A stretch of DNA of 64,000 nucleotides, taken from the NCBI RefSeq assembly GCF_004349085.1, contig NZ_SMFM01000005.1, positions 62,001 to 126,000 on the forward strand, written 5' to 3'. The stretch comes from Flavobacterium caseinilyticum (GTDB lineage: Bacteria; Bacteroidota; Bacteroidia; Flavobacteriales; Flavobacteriaceae). The notes under the pieces are model-generated. The model was given only the letters and a program-made list of their open reading frames with translations, ran no database searches and was not told where the DNA came from. This document shows positions 27,034 through 36,893 of this stretch, piece by piece. The number at the start of each line of letters is the position of its first letter. Position 1 is the first letter of the stretch. Made by a program: the position numbers and the translations under genes.

Positions 27034-27555
27034 ATGAATATAATTGGAATTCGAAAAGCAACGCTATCAGATTTGGAAACCATCCAAAAAATAAGTATCC
27101 AAACTTTCATTGAAACTTTTGCAGCGGTGAATACGCCAGAAAACATTACCAATTATATACGTGACAGCTTAAATACAGAACAATTATCGGCTGAATTAAA
27201 CAATGTAAATTCACAGTTTTATATCGCTTACTCAGACACTGAAGTTGTGGGATATTTAAAAATAAACTTTGGTGATGCCCAAACGGAAGTGATCAACGAA
27301 AATACTTTAGAAGTGCAACGGATTTATGTCATCCAAAATTTTCATGGCAAAAACATCGGACAACTGTTGCTTGACGAAGTAAAAAAAATTGCAAAAAATT
27401 CTGGCGTCGAATTTATTTGGCTTGGTGTGTGGGAAGAAAATCACAGAGCACTTCAATTTTACACTAAAAATGGATTTGTTGTCTTTGACAAACACGTTTT
27501 TATAATGGGTAATGACGAGCAAACAGATTTATTGATGCAACTTCGAATACAATAA
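27034..27555 (+). CDS. GNAT family N-acetyltransferase
   Basis: A 173-residue GNAT-fold acetyltransferase. Acetyl-CoA-binding motif A is seen as VQRIYVIQNFHGKNIGQLLL (about residues 88-107). It is followed by the C-terminal WLGVWEENHRALQFYTKNGF typical of the family. I use ATG 27034 rather than a TTG 12 codons upstream, which would precede the domain with no gain. The substrate cannot be told. Confidence 0.88.
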   Translation: MNIIGIRKATLSDLETIQKISIQTFIETFAAVNTPENITNYIRDSLNTEQLSAELNNVNSQFYIAYSDTEVVGYLKINFGDAQTEVINENTLEVQRIYVIQNFHGKNIGQLLLDEVKKIAKNSGVEFIWLGVWEENHRALQFYTKNGFVVFDKHVFIMGNDEQTDLLMQLRIQ

Positions 27556-27612
27556 CAATTATCTAATTTTAAATTGTCGCTTTCAGAAGCCCTTCTAAAA
27601 CCCTATTTGGCT

Positions 27613-27620
27613 TATTTTTG
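27613..27620 (+). promoter_or_regulatory. Putative -7 box of FAD oxidoreductase gene
   Basis: TATTTTTG is an exact TAnnTTTG match 21 nt before ATG 27642. No clear TTG lies at the right distance upstream. Confidence 0.35.
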
Positions 27621-27641
27621 TATCAAATATTTTCAAAAACT

Positions 27642-28880
27642 ATGAAACAGCAAGTAATTATTATAGGAGCCGGACTGGCGGGATTATCAGCTGCCGTTCA
27701 TTTGCACCGTCAAGGGCGAAAAGTTCTCCTTCTGGAAGCCAGTGATCGTGCGGGCGGAAGAATAAAAACCGATTCCCATGAAGGTTTTCTTTTCGACAGA
27801 GGTTTTCAAGTGCTTTTGACGGCATATCCTGAAACGCAAGCATTACTTAATTATAATGATTTAAAACTAAAGAAAATGTTACCCGGAGCAACTGTGCTTT
27901 ATGATGGAGGCAGTTTTGAAATCGCAGATCCATTCCGAAGACCTTCGGCAGCATTTGCCACTCTTTTTGCTCCCGTTGGTACTTTAAAAGATAAAATCAA
28001 TACGCTTTGGTTAAAAAATAGGTTACAAAAATTAACCGTAAAAGAAATTTTCGAACAAACGGAACAAACAACTAGCAAACAGTTGGCTGAATACGGTTTT
28101 AGTCCAAAAATGATTGATCGTTTTTACGCTCCCTTTCTGTCAGGAATTTTTTTGGAAAATGAATTGAGAACTTCACGAAGAATGTTCGATTTTGTAATGA
28201 AAATGTTTTCAGATGGTGATGTGGCGGTTCCTGAATTAGGAATGGAGGAAATTCCAAAACAATTAGTTGCCATGCTTCCGGAGGGCAGTATTCAATGCCA
28301 TACCAAAGTGATTGCTATTGATGGCAATACCATAACTATTGAAGACGGAACTGTTTTTGAAGCCAACCAAATCCTTTTGGCCACGACCGCAAATACCTTG
28401 ACCCAAAAATACTTTCCGAAGCAAAAAATGACTTCACATCAGGTTACTAATATTTATTTTGAAGCTAATGAAGCCCCAACGAAGAAAGCAGTGGTCATTT
28501 TAAATGCTTCAACAAACAAAAAATGGGTAAATAATTTGACCGTCATGTCTAATGTTTCCAACGCTTATGCTCCAAAAGGAAAAGTGCTTATTTCCGTTTC
28601 CTATAATGGAATTCCGACTGTTGATGACGCGACTTTGGCCGAAAACATGAAGCAGGAAATGAAACGATGGTACGGTGAAAAAGTAAATTCATGGAAAATG
28701 CTAAAGGCATATCGCATTGAATATGCTTTACCAACTCAGGAAAGTGTACGAAATGAAATCGCTGCTTCGGAGATAAAAATCTCAGATAGGCTGTTTATTT
28801 GCGGAGATAACTTGTTGAATGGCTCCATAAATGCTGCTCTAAAAACGGGACGATTGGCTGCTGAAGCGATGAAAATATAG
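27642..28880 (+). CDS. FAD-dependent amine oxidase-like oxidoreductase
   Basis: A 412-residue flavoprotein. The N-terminal Rossmann motif is GAGLAGLSAAVHLHRQG (about residues 8-24), then LLEASDRAGGRIKTD, the usual monoamine-oxidase/phytoene-desaturase-like start. The C-terminal FAD motif is RLFICGDNLLNGSINAALKT. The substrate is unknown; carotenoid or protoporphyrinogen roles are possible but no linked gene supports either. I use ATG 27642, since the upstream TTG overlaps the promoter box. Confidence 0.85.
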   Translation: MKQQVIIIGAGLAGLSAAVHLHRQGRKVLLLEASDRAGGRIKTDSHEGFLFDRGFQVLLTAYPETQALLNYNDLKLKKMLPGATVLYDGGSFEIADPFRRPSAAFATLFAPVGTLKDKINTLWLKNRLQKLTVKEIFEQTEQTTSKQLAEYGFSPKMIDRFYAPFLSGIFLENELRTSRRMFDFVMKMFSDGDVAVPELGMEEIPKQLVAMLPEGSIQCHTKVIAIDGNTITIEDGTVFEANQILLATTANTLTQKYFPKQKMTSHQVTNIYFEANEAPTKKAVVILNASTNKKWVNNLTVMSNVSNAYAPKGKVLISVSYNGIPTVDDATLAENMKQEMKRWYGEKVNSWKMLKAYRIEYALPTQESVRNEIAASEIKISDRLFICGDNLLNGSINAALKTGRLAAEAMKI

Positions 28881-28928
28881 CTTATTATTTTAAACCAAAA
28901 CTTTCCCCAGTTATAGCTTTCAACTAAT

Positions 28929-28990
28929 TTGCCAAGAATTACACCAATCAGTACAAGTTAATTTGTGGAGATTTGTGTAATTCGTGGCAA
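28929..28990. repeat. Long imperfect palindrome (GAATTACAC / GTGTAATTC type)
   Basis: 16-bp arms 28929-28944 and 28975-28990 (TTGCCAAGAATTACAC / GTGTAATTCGTGGCAA, one mismatch) around a 30-nt loop. It lies between convergent genes. I recall similar CCACGAATT..AATTCGTGG palindromes as frequent intergenic repeats in Flavobacterium genomes. It may also serve as a terminator. Confidence 0.65.
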
Positions 28991-29068
28991 CGTCATTTTT
29001 AATTATTACCAAGCCGAAGCACTAATCTAATCAGTTGCAGACGAGAGCTTTTATTACTCTTGTTGAGA

Positions 29069-30607
29069 TTAATCCTGATCGATAACCAATTTATACGTTG
29101 GATCTTCCATAATATTTACATCAATGATGGCTTCTGCATTTTTAAGCAACAAAATACAATCGGTACTCAAATGGCGCAAATGTACTTTTTTACCTTGTTT
29201 GTGATACCGATGCGTAATAACATTCAATGCTTCAATTGCTGACATATCAGAAACTCTGCTTTCCTTAAAATCAATTATAACTTCATTTGGGTCACTCAAT
29301 ACATCAAACTTTTCAATAAATGCAGTTGTAGAGGCAAAAAACAAGGGTCCATATATTTCATAATGCTTCACTCCGTTTGCATCAACAAATTTTCTGGCGC
29401 GAATGCGTTTAGCACTTTCCCATGAAAAAATCAAAGCTGAAATAATCACTCCAATTAAAACGGCTAAAGCCAGATTGTGCAGTAGAACAGTAATTAAAGC
29501 CACTATTACGACAAGAAAAACATCGTTTTTGGGCATTTTGTTAAATATTTTTAAACTAGCCCATTCAAAAGTTCCTATCGCAACCATAATCATAACGCCG
29601 ACTAAAGCCGCCATGGGTAAAAGTTCAATTACAGGAGCACCAAACAAAATAATTACTAAAATTGTCAGTGAAGCGACAATACCAGACAAACGGGCTCTGC
29701 TTCCTGCTGATAAATTAACCAGTGTTTGTGCTATCATTGGACAACCTCCCATACCAAAGAAAAACCCGTTCAAGATATTAGAACTGCCTTGCGCAATACA
29801 TTCTCTATTTCCGTTACCGCGAGTCTCCGTGATTTCATCCACTAAATTCAAGGTCAGCAAACCTTCTGTCAATCCCACTGCAGCCATAATTAAGGCATAA
29901 GGGAAAATTATTTTTAAAGTCTCTAAAGTAATAGGAATATTCGGAATGTGAAATGGGGGAAAACCTCCGCTTACCGAGGCAATATCTTTCACTGTTTTTG
30001 TTTCGATTCCTATGAAAAAAACCAAAGCAAATACCACGATAATAGCCACTAATGAAGCCGGAATAGCTTTTGTTATTCTAGGAAGCAACACCACAATTCC
30101 TATTGTTAGTGCTACTAAACCTGCCATAATCAACATTGGAGTTCCCGTAAGCCATGTAGTTTCTCCATTAACCACCATTTTAAATTGTTCCAATTGAGAC
30201 ATAAATATAATGATTGCCAATCCATTAACAAAACCAAACATTACGGGATGTGGCACCAGTCGGATAAATTTTCCGAGTTTAAAAACACCCACTAAAATTT
30301 GTAAGATACCTGCCAGCGCAACCGCCGCGAATACATATTCTAAACCATTTGACTTCATTAAGGCAATCAAAACAATCACCGTTGCGCCTGCTCCACCAGA
30401 AATCATACCGGGTCTACCTCCAAATATTGACGTAACCAAACCCGCAATGAAAGCAGCATACAAACCCATTAATGGGGGAAAACCGGCTAATATGGCAAAC
30501 GAGAGCGACTCAGGAATCATAGTCATAGCCACAGTAAGTCCGGCTAAAATTTCTGTTCTGTAATTTACCTTTTGAGATAAATCAAATAAATTAAAAACTT
30601 TTTTCAT
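29069..30607 (-). CDS. SulP family inorganic anion transporter with STAS domain
   Basis: A 512-residue membrane transporter with 10-12 hydrophobic segments (about residues 20-400). The SulP entry motif (AMTMIPESLSFAILAGFPP) and the segment around GGCPMIAQTLVNLSAGSRAR are present. It ends in a cytoplasmic STAS domain (about 410-512, EVIIDFKESRVSDMSAIEAL). Substrate may be sulfate or bicarbonate; no carbonic anhydrase or sulfur gene is adjacent to decide. It has a promoter and a leader of about 160 nt. Confidence 0.92.
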   Translation of the reverse strand: MKKVFNLFDLSQKVNYRTEILAGLTVAMTMIPESLSFAILAGFPPLMGLYAAFIAGLVTSIFGGRPGMISGGAGATVIVLIALMKSNGLEYVFAAVALAGILQILVGVFKLGKFIRLVPHPVMFGFVNGLAIIIFMSQLEQFKMVVNGETTWLTGTPMLIMAGLVALTIGIVVLLPRITKAIPASLVAIIVVFALVFFIGIETKTVKDIASVSGGFPPFHIPNIPITLETLKIIFPYALIMAAVGLTEGLLTLNLVDEITETRGNGNRECIAQGSSNILNGFFFGMGGCPMIAQTLVNLSAGSRARLSGIVASLTILVIILFGAPVIELLPMAALVGVMIMVAIGTFEWASLKIFNKMPKNDVFLVVIVALITVLLHNLALAVLIGVIISALIFSWESAKRIRARKFVDANGVKHYEIYGPLFFASTTAFIEKFDVLSDPNEVIIDFKESRVSDMSAIEALNVITHRYHKQGKKVHLRHLSTDCILLLKNAEAIIDVNIMEDPTYKLVIDQD

Positions 30608-30765
30608 GTGATAATTATAATAAAAAACGTCCGATATAATTTCGTAATCAGAAATTGTATCGAAAAAAAAATCAGCTAACTGTTTTTGGGAAAATCCCTC
30701 GATTTAAAGGCTATAAATCAGGGCGGAGTACCTTCAGAAATTGCTATTATAACGTTTTTCATAAG
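30608..30765 (-). promoter_or_regulatory. Long 5' leader of the SulP gene
   Basis: About 157 nt lie between the predicted transcription start and the ATG. Read on the minus strand it holds a locally GC-richer core (GGTACTCCGCCCTGATTTATA), a short GGGATTTTCCC hairpin and CAGTTAGCTG followed by eight T residues, which resembles an attenuator. I do not recognise a known riboswitch class. Confidence 0.35.
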
Positions 30766-30770
30766 AAGTG

Positions 30771-30802
30771 CAAAAATAAAACTTTTTTCTCGGCTGACCA
30801 AA
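30771..30802 (-). promoter_or_regulatory. Bacteroidota promoter of the SulP gene
   Basis: On the minus strand TTTG (30802-30799), a 20-nt spacer and TATTTTTG (30778-30771) match the -33/-7 consensus exactly. This is one of the two best promoters in the window. Confidence 0.6.
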
Positions 30803-30947
30803 CAGTTAGTGAAAATGCTTAAATTTGGCTAAAATTACAACTTTTTTTCAGTAATCAACCTTTTAATTGTTACATCATTATCATTAAAATTGAGGATCGC
30901 TTCTAAAAAAAGAACCAGCAAAATACTATCGATTCAATTAAAAAACC

Positions 30948-32366
30948 ATGAAATTATTACATATTTTATTCTTCGCTCTTTTTCTGAATTCAAGTTACTC
31001 GCAATCGACGAATGACTATTTTGAAAAGATCAGAAACAATGAAGCAGAACTAACTGCTTTCTTTTCGCAAATGCCAAAAGGCGGCGATTTACATCATCAT
31101 TTTTCAGGTTCTATTTACGCGGAACCGTTATTAAGACATGCAATTTCAAAAGATTTTTACCTCAATATTGAAACGATGGATGTTTTAAAAGAAAAACCAT
31201 CAACCGGAAACTGGGAATTATTTTCAACATTAAAAAGCAACGGAACATTAGACATTTATAAGCAAAAAATCATGCAGAAATGGTCTGTAAAAGACTATAA
31301 TCATGTCGATTATCCATCGGATAAATTATTTTTTGAATCATTTATGAAGTTTGAACCGGCCATAAAAGGGAATTTTGGACAAGGATTATTGGAACTTAAA
31401 AACAGAGCCATTTCAGAAAATGTCAGTTACATTGAAACCCAGCTGTCTACGATTCCAACTGCAATGAACACGGATAATCTGACGAAATTCGATAATCGAT
31501 TACGAAGATTAGCTTTGGCAAAAGACGAAAAAGGACTTCTAAAATCATTGGATTCTGTTTATAGTTCCTTACTGAAAAAAGATGCAGAATCTTACGCCAA
31601 AGATTTCAACACCAATTTTGTGGCAAAGCTTCACAAGGACCTGAAAATTGATGACAAGCAATTTACCATGCGGTATCAAAATTTTGTGCTGCGATTCATG
31701 GAACCCGTGGATTTATTTAAAAATCTGGTAATCGCATTCATTTCAGCAGATGAAAGTCCGTTGATGGCAGGAGTTAACATTGTTTCTCCTGAAGATGGCG
31801 AAACTTCGATGAAGGATTATTGGTTGCACATGGTCATGTTTAAATATTGTCATTCTCGTTATCCAAATGTAAAATACACAATGCATGCCGGCGAACTGAC
31901 TCTTGGTTTAGTGCAACCGGAAGATTTGACTTGGCATATTGGCGCAGCCGTTTATACTGCGGGAGCCAATCGTATTGGCCACGGAGTTGATATGGCATAC
32001 GAGAAAGATTCCTATGATTTATTGCGTTACATGGCGAAGAAAACTATTCCTATCGAAATTAACTTAGTGAGCAACGAATTCATTTTGAAGGTGAAAGAAA
32101 GCCGTCATCCATTCACTTTATATAAAGAATTTGGCGTTCCAATAGTAATAAGTACCGATGATGCAGGGATTTTACGCACGAATATGACGGAGCAATATGT
32201 TTTGTTGTCCAAAAGATACAAAGATGTTTCTTACATCGATATTAAGCAATATGTATACAACAGCATTAATTATAGTTTTATAAAAGAGGCTTCCGTAAAA
32301 AAGCAATTACTAAAAGATTTAGATTCCAGATTTAAAACTTTCGAAGCAAATTTTCCGCTGAAATAG
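30948..32366 (+). CDS. Secreted adenosine deaminase-like (ADGF-type) enzyme
   Basis: A 472-residue amidohydrolase with an N-terminal signal peptide (ends near SYSQS). Metal-site residues are visible in the order expected for adenosine deaminase: HHH at 49-51 (in KGGDLHHHFSGS), His313 and Glu316 in MHAGEL, His345 in RIGHG, and Asp404-Asp405 in STDDAG. It would convert adenosine to inosine in the periplasm or outside the cell, allowing purine scavenging. The long N-terminal region resembles the extracellular ADGF/ADA2 group. Confidence 0.87.
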   Translation: MKLLHILFFALFLNSSYSQSTNDYFEKIRNNEAELTAFFSQMPKGGDLHHHFSGSIYAEPLLRHAISKDFYLNIETMDVLKEKPSTGNWELFSTLKSNGTLDIYKQKIMQKWSVKDYNHVDYPSDKLFFESFMKFEPAIKGNFGQGLLELKNRAISENVSYIETQLSTIPTAMNTDNLTKFDNRLRRLALAKDEKGLLKSLDSVYSSLLKKDAESYAKDFNTNFVAKLHKDLKIDDKQFTMRYQNFVLRFMEPVDLFKNLVIAFISADESPLMAGVNIVSPEDGETSMKDYWLHMVMFKYCHSRYPNVKYTMHAGELTLGLVQPEDLTWHIGAAVYTAGANRIGHGVDMAYEKDSYDLLRYMAKKTIPIEINLVSNEFILKVKESRHPFTLYKEFGVPIVISTDDAGILRTNMTEQYVLLSKRYKDVSYIDIKQYVYNSINYSFIKEASVKKQLLKDLDSRFKTFEANFPLK

Positions 32367-32541
32367 ACCGTTGACGAGATTGCGAGTAAAGAAAAGATTC
32401 CCCAAAATATCATCTTCATAAGTACTCGTTTTTTTTTGAAAAATCAGCTTAGAACAAAATTTTAAAGAGCTATTTCTCTATTTTGACTTTATTTTAACCG
32501 AGAAAAAATCTGAAAAGAAAACAAACTAAATAGCAATCCCC

Positions 32542-32549
32542 TATATTTG
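32542..32549 (+). promoter_or_regulatory. Putative -7 box of transglutaminase-like gene
   Basis: TATATTTG, an exact -7 match followed by GCAG, 67 nt before the gene. No clear -33 element. Confidence 0.35.
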
Positions 32550-32616
32550 CAGTCTAAAAAAATTAATGCAAAAGCCATGTTCTGGTTTTTAAATCAGCAT
32601 ATAATATTATTGAATA

Positions 32617-33447
32617 ATGAGCAGATCTTTCATTTGGTATTTCAGAAGACACCCCATACTTTATAAAATTCGATTTAGATTATTATCTAAAAGATCTTGT
32701 AGAGACTCCATTGAAGATTTTTCTTATAATGAAATGAATAAAAAAACTGATATTCCAAAAATTTATCATGAACTGAATTCATTAATTTTCAAACAGTTAA
32801 AATCCGAAATAACTGATCTCGATAAAGCAAAACAAATAGCCACCTGGCTGAGAAATAACATAAAAGGCGGACCTGGATTAGGTAAATCCTCAGCTACGGC
32901 CTTAAGAAAAATGATGAACGGGGAAGGCGGCGTTTGCAGCGATTTTTCGCAAGTCTTTAATAATTTTTGCGTTATTAATGATTTAAAAGTAAAAGAATGG
33001 GGACTAAAAATAATGTCAAATGACTCAGCGATAAGCGGCGGACACGCTTTTAACGAAGTTTATTCCAAAGAATTTCAAAAATGGGTTCTGATTGATGTTT
33101 CTAAATCAATACTTTTTTATGATGTAAGTCCCGGAATTCCATTATCCGTTTTCGAAATTGTACAACGAAAAAATGAAAACCACAAAATTTCCTTTTCCAG
33201 TTTTAATGACCTAATTACAACTGAAAACAAAAGGATAAATGACTTGTATGTGACTTCTGATTTTTCTGCTTTTGTGATCACAAATTACAGCAACAAAGTA
33301 TATGATTCGTATTTAGACAAACTCACATTCCTTCCGGAATCTATCATTCATGGATTATTATTTCTTATAGGGAAAAGCTACACTTTTGAGTTTCTAAAAA
33401 ATAAAGAAAATAAAAAAGAATCCCTTGACCATCTAAAAAAAAAGTAA
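32617..33447 (+). CDS. Transglutaminase-like domain protein
   Basis: A 276-residue protein with a transglutaminase-core cysteine-protease fold. The probable triad is Cys107 (GGVCSDFSQ), His143 (GGHAFNEV) and Asp160 (WVLIDVS). No signal peptide is clear at the start. A hydrophobic stretch near residues 245-262 may be a membrane segment. Such domains act as proteases or amidases, and the substrate is unknown. It is transcribed alone towards the metalloprotease gene, with a shared terminator. Confidence 0.8.
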   Translation: MSRSFIWYFRRHPILYKIRFRLLSKRSCRDSIEDFSYNEMNKKTDIPKIYHELNSLIFKQLKSEITDLDKAKQIATWLRNNIKGGPGLGKSSATALRKMMNGEGGVCSDFSQVFNNFCVINDLKVKEWGLKIMSNDSAISGGHAFNEVYSKEFQKWVLIDVSKSILFYDVSPGIPLSVFEIVQRKNENHKISFSSFNDLITTENKRINDLYVTSDFSAFVITNYSNKVYDSYLDKLTFLPESIIHGLLFLIGKSYTFEFLKNKENKKESLDHLKKK

Positions 33448-33480
33448 ACTACTCTTAAATGGTTTAAATTTTAAATAAAA

Positions 33481-33512
33481 AAATATCCGCTCTTCAGCGG
33501 ATATTTTTTTAT
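33481..33512. terminator. Bidirectional terminator between convergent genes
   Basis: AAATATCCGCT / AGCGGATATTT 11-bp perfect stem with loop CTTC, with A-run and T-run on its two sides, serving both the transglutaminase-like and metalloprotease genes. Confidence 0.9.
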
Positions 33513-33531
33513 TTATGATTTTGAATTTTAA

Positions 33532-36000
33532 TTATTTAGGATTTAGAATTAACTCGATTCGTTTGATGACATCTTCATAATGGTATTTGGTTTCTGCATT
33601 TGCAGCTCTGGTTTTAGCAACTGATAAAGTGGATTTTAAGGCAGTCAACTCTCCTCTTACCAATCCTCTGACATCCGATTGAGCCACATTATAATAATCA
33701 GACGGACGGCCTAATTTAATTTCTTCTTTCATTAGGTAACCCATTCTTTCTATGTGTGCCCGTTGTAAATTTCTTCTGTAAATAGTGACATTCGAACCTA
33801 GGCTGGCTTCTTTCCAGATTCCTCTGCGCATATCGCCCAGTAAATCCAACGCTTTGTAATGAGAAGTACCCATTATTTCTGCATCCATTAATCGGCCAAT
33901 ACGCTCAAAACTCAATACGCTATTCAAATGTCTGGCTTGTAAATTTCGGAAACGTTCTGTGTACCCGGCGTAATCAATGTTTTTCAGCGTACTTACATTC
34001 ACCAACCAAGTTGGAGATGCAAAAGCATTGGCCTGCAACCATTGCATGGCTTCCTGTTGCTTTACTTTTGGTACAATATCATAAATGCTTCCTTTTTGAT
34101 TTGGTTTTTTTGTAGATTCATAAACACCTCCAACATTGGTGACTACATGCCCTACGTATCTGCTCCAGACATCCAGCATTTCTTTGTGTAACTCATCTAA
34201 ATCTTCGTAATTATTTGTCACATCGCTGGTCCATTCTGATAAATGCGCCGCTACGTATTGCAAGTTTTTAAGTCCATAAGAACTTGCTTTCATTGAATTA
34301 TTTCCGATGTCTTCCGTTTGCGAAGACGGATCAAAACTACTGCTTTGTTTCCCAAATTTATAATTAGGATTTCCGGATTTTTCCATAATCCATCGGTCTA
34401 ATGTTGGCACTTCTACCTCAGGTGAAGTCGCATTTGGAATAACTCTGTATCCCCAATTGGTGGCATAATGATCATAAGGACCCATTTGGCGTATAAAACG
34501 AACGTTCTTATCTCCCGGTTGTGCAATGTAATTAAAACGGGCATAATCCATTAAACTCGCTGCGATTCCGTTTTTCTGTGTAAAATCACCATTTCTGTAA
34601 TTTTCAGTATCATACGCGCAACTTGCACCCATATTATGAGGAAAACCAAGAGCATGCCCCACTTCATGAGCGATAACCATACGCATCATTTCGCCCATTT
34701 CTTCATCACTTGTATTTAATGTTCTTGCTGTTGGATTTGCAGCTCCCGTTTCTAATAAATATCTATTACGGTACGAACGCAAATGGTTGTGATACCAAAT
34801 TACATCACTCTCAATTATTTCTCCCGTTCTGGGATCAGAAACGCTCGGCCCAACGGCATTACGCGTCGTGCTCGCCACATAACGAATTACGGAATAACGG
34901 ATGTCTTCCGGACTAAAATCAGGATCTTGTTCTTTTGTGGGTGCGTCTTTGGCAATAATAGCATTTTTAAAACCAGCAGTTTCAAAAGGCTTTTGCCAGT
35001 CTTCAATTCCTTGTTTGATATACTTGCGCAATTTTTCAGGCGTGGCAGGATCTAAATAATAGACAATAGGTTTAATCGGTTCTACCAGTTCGCCTTTTGC
35101 GTAAGCGACAGGATCTTTAGGCTCCAACCTCCAGCGACGAATAAAAGTTTTGCTGTCTGATTTCAGTTCAGAGCTTCCATAATCGATTTGATTAATAGTA
35201 AACCAGCCCACTCGCGGATCAGCTAATCTTGGCTGCATTGGTTTTTCAGGTAATAAAATCATCGATTGATTCATCTGAATGCTTATCGTTTCTGCATCTT
35301 GCAGAACGGGCGGCTTAGAAGCGTTGTAAGTAAAATCCTGAATCACTTCAATATTCGTCGGAAAACTTTTCATTGTATTGATAAAACTGCGGGAATCATC
35401 CATTCCTTTTACCTTGTATGTCTCCCTCATTTCTGCCGATAAACCGCTTATAGATTTCACATCAGTGCCATAAAACTTAGTTACATCAATCACTGTATTA
35501 GCGGAATCTTTGCTAAAAGCTACAATATCAAAAGCAAATAATGTAGGTTCATAATTATTCGATTTCACCGAAATACTGATAGGTAAACTATCATTGGCAA
35601 CAGAATTATATGATTTTAATTTAATGAGTATTTTGTCCTGAAAACGCTGCCAAACAATTAATTGTTCATTGGTTTCGGAACCTGCGTTTACATATCCTCC
35701 GCCTAAATTAGCAGGAAGTTTAGACAAACGGCTCACTAACAGCATGTCTTTATCCAAGTGTTTATTGGGTATTTCAAAGAAATATTTTTTATCTACTTTG
35801 TGTACCGTAAACAATCCTTGGTCAGAAACGGCATCTTTGGTTATTACTTTGCTGTATTCCTTAATTGTAGACTCCGGTTTTTTTTCTGCAGGTGGAGCTA
35901 CGGCTGTACTTTTAGCTTTTTTTCTTTTGGACTGCGCAAATTGAGTGGTAGGCACAAGCATAGTGACTGCGATCGCGGTTAAAATGAAATATTTATTCAA
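33532..36000 (-). CDS. Secreted zinc-dependent metalloprotease (DUF5117/DUF4953 type)
   Basis: An 822-residue protein with signal peptide (MNKYFILTAIAVTMLVPTTQ, ends near FAQS). The extended zinc motif HEVGHALGFPH (residues 445-455) is of the metzincin form. A DUF5117-like domain precedes it (about 85-290, DKDMLLVSRLSKLPANLGGG) and the helical C-terminal domain follows (about 560-820). This family is widespread in Bacteroidota; substrates are not established. It is monocistronic, probably periplasmic or exported. Confidence 0.9.
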   Translation of the reverse strand: MNKYFILTAIAVTMLVPTTQFAQSKRKKAKSTAVAPPAEKKPESTIKEYSKVITKDAVSDQGLFTVHKVDKKYFFEIPNKHLDKDMLLVSRLSKLPANLGGGYVNAGSETNEQLIVWQRFQDKILIKLKSYNSVANDSLPISISVKSNNYEPTLFAFDIVAFSKDSANTVIDVTKFYGTDVKSISGLSAEMRETYKVKGMDDSRSFINTMKSFPTNIEVIQDFTYNASKPPVLQDAETISIQMNQSMILLPEKPMQPRLADPRVGWFTINQIDYGSSELKSDSKTFIRRWRLEPKDPVAYAKGELVEPIKPIVYYLDPATPEKLRKYIKQGIEDWQKPFETAGFKNAIIAKDAPTKEQDPDFSPEDIRYSVIRYVASTTRNAVGPSVSDPRTGEIIESDVIWYHNHLRSYRNRYLLETGAANPTARTLNTSDEEMGEMMRMVIAHEVGHALGFPHNMGASCAYDTENYRNGDFTQKNGIAASLMDYARFNYIAQPGDKNVRFIRQMGPYDHYATNWGYRVIPNATSPEVEVPTLDRWIMEKSGNPNYKFGKQSSSFDPSSQTEDIGNNSMKASSYGLKNLQYVAAHLSEWTSDVTNNYEDLDELHKEMLDVWSRYVGHVVTNVGGVYESTKKPNQKGSIYDIVPKVKQQEAMQWLQANAFASPTWLVNVSTLKNIDYAGYTERFRNLQARHLNSVLSFERIGRLMDAEIMGTSHYKALDLLGDMRRGIWKEASLGSNVTIYRRNLQRAHIERMGYLMKEEIKLGRPSDYYNVAQSDVRGLVRGELTALKSTLSVAKTRAANAETKYHYEDVIKRIELILNPK

Positions 36001-36302
36001 ATTATTGGTTTTTAAGGTTAATTTTTAATTGATTTTTAATAGCATTCTAATTGTTAATGAGGTAACTCTGAAAAGTAGATTATTATAAATTACACTTTCG
36101 ACACGAATTTACACAATCGCTGTGAATTACAAAACTAATCCAAAAGTAATTCTGAAATAATACAATATAGGTATAAGTCAAGATAACTTTCCATTCTGCT
36201 TTATACTATTACTTTCCATTCTTCTAAATTAGCCCAAACACTAATTTTTCGCGAAGTAGATTTTTAAAATTTTATAATGACCTCTTATTTGACATAGGCG
36301 TT
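36001..36302. other. Intergenic gap between metalloprotease gene and yceI relic
   Basis: About 300 AT-rich bases. I see only a short duplication of ACTTTCCATTCT (around 36187 and 36210) and no gene. The right end probably once held the N-terminal part of the yceI-like gene, now unrecognisable. Confidence 0.4.
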
Positions 36303-36660
36303 ATGACCGGTAAAACTGAAATCAGCAATGCGATCATTGAACTTTCTGCGGAAGTAAACTCAATTAATACCGAAGTAAAAATGCGCGATAATCATTTGCG
36401 AAGTGCCGAATTCTTCGATGTGGAAAAATATCCGAAGATGACTTTTAAAAGTACCTACAACAAAAAAATCGAAAAATATCAGGAAAAATTCAATTAATGG
36501 GCAATCTAAAGCCAGCACAGCCGGTTTTAAGTTTAGCGGAATTCTAAAACGTTCTGATTTTAATATTAGTGCCAAATTCCTCGCATCAAAGATTAGTGAT
36601 ATAATAAAAATTAAGACAGATTCCGAATCCATAAACAATAATAATCTAAAGACAGAATGA
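36303..36660 (+). pseudogene. Degraded YceI-family gene
   Basis: Two fragments of a YceI lipocalin-like protein lie in different frames. The first (36303-36497) reads ELSAEVNSINTEVKMRDNHL, RSAEFFDVEKYPKMTFKST, classic YceI core, then stops. The second, in the frame of 36499 and ending at TGA 36658, reads STAGFKFSGILKRSDFNIS and DIIKIKTDSE, the YceI C-terminal strands. The normal N-terminus and about 50-60 residues of the middle are missing. YceI proteins bind polyprenoids. Clearly non-functional as a whole. Confidence 0.85.
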
Positions 36661-36893
36661 AAAACAGGTATGTATCAATTTTATTTCAATTGACTAATCC
36701 TAAGGAAGAAATCCTTTTTTAGAATTTATTATTTATAAATAACTGTAATAAAACACTTTGTCTTTATTTTAACAACAGAAAATTGATTAAATTTATGGTA
36801 AAATATTCCATTTATTGCTTTCTCTTTAGTAAACGATAGATTGCTGGAAAGTATAAATTGAAGCATCATTGCAGCAATTATAAAAAGTTTAAG

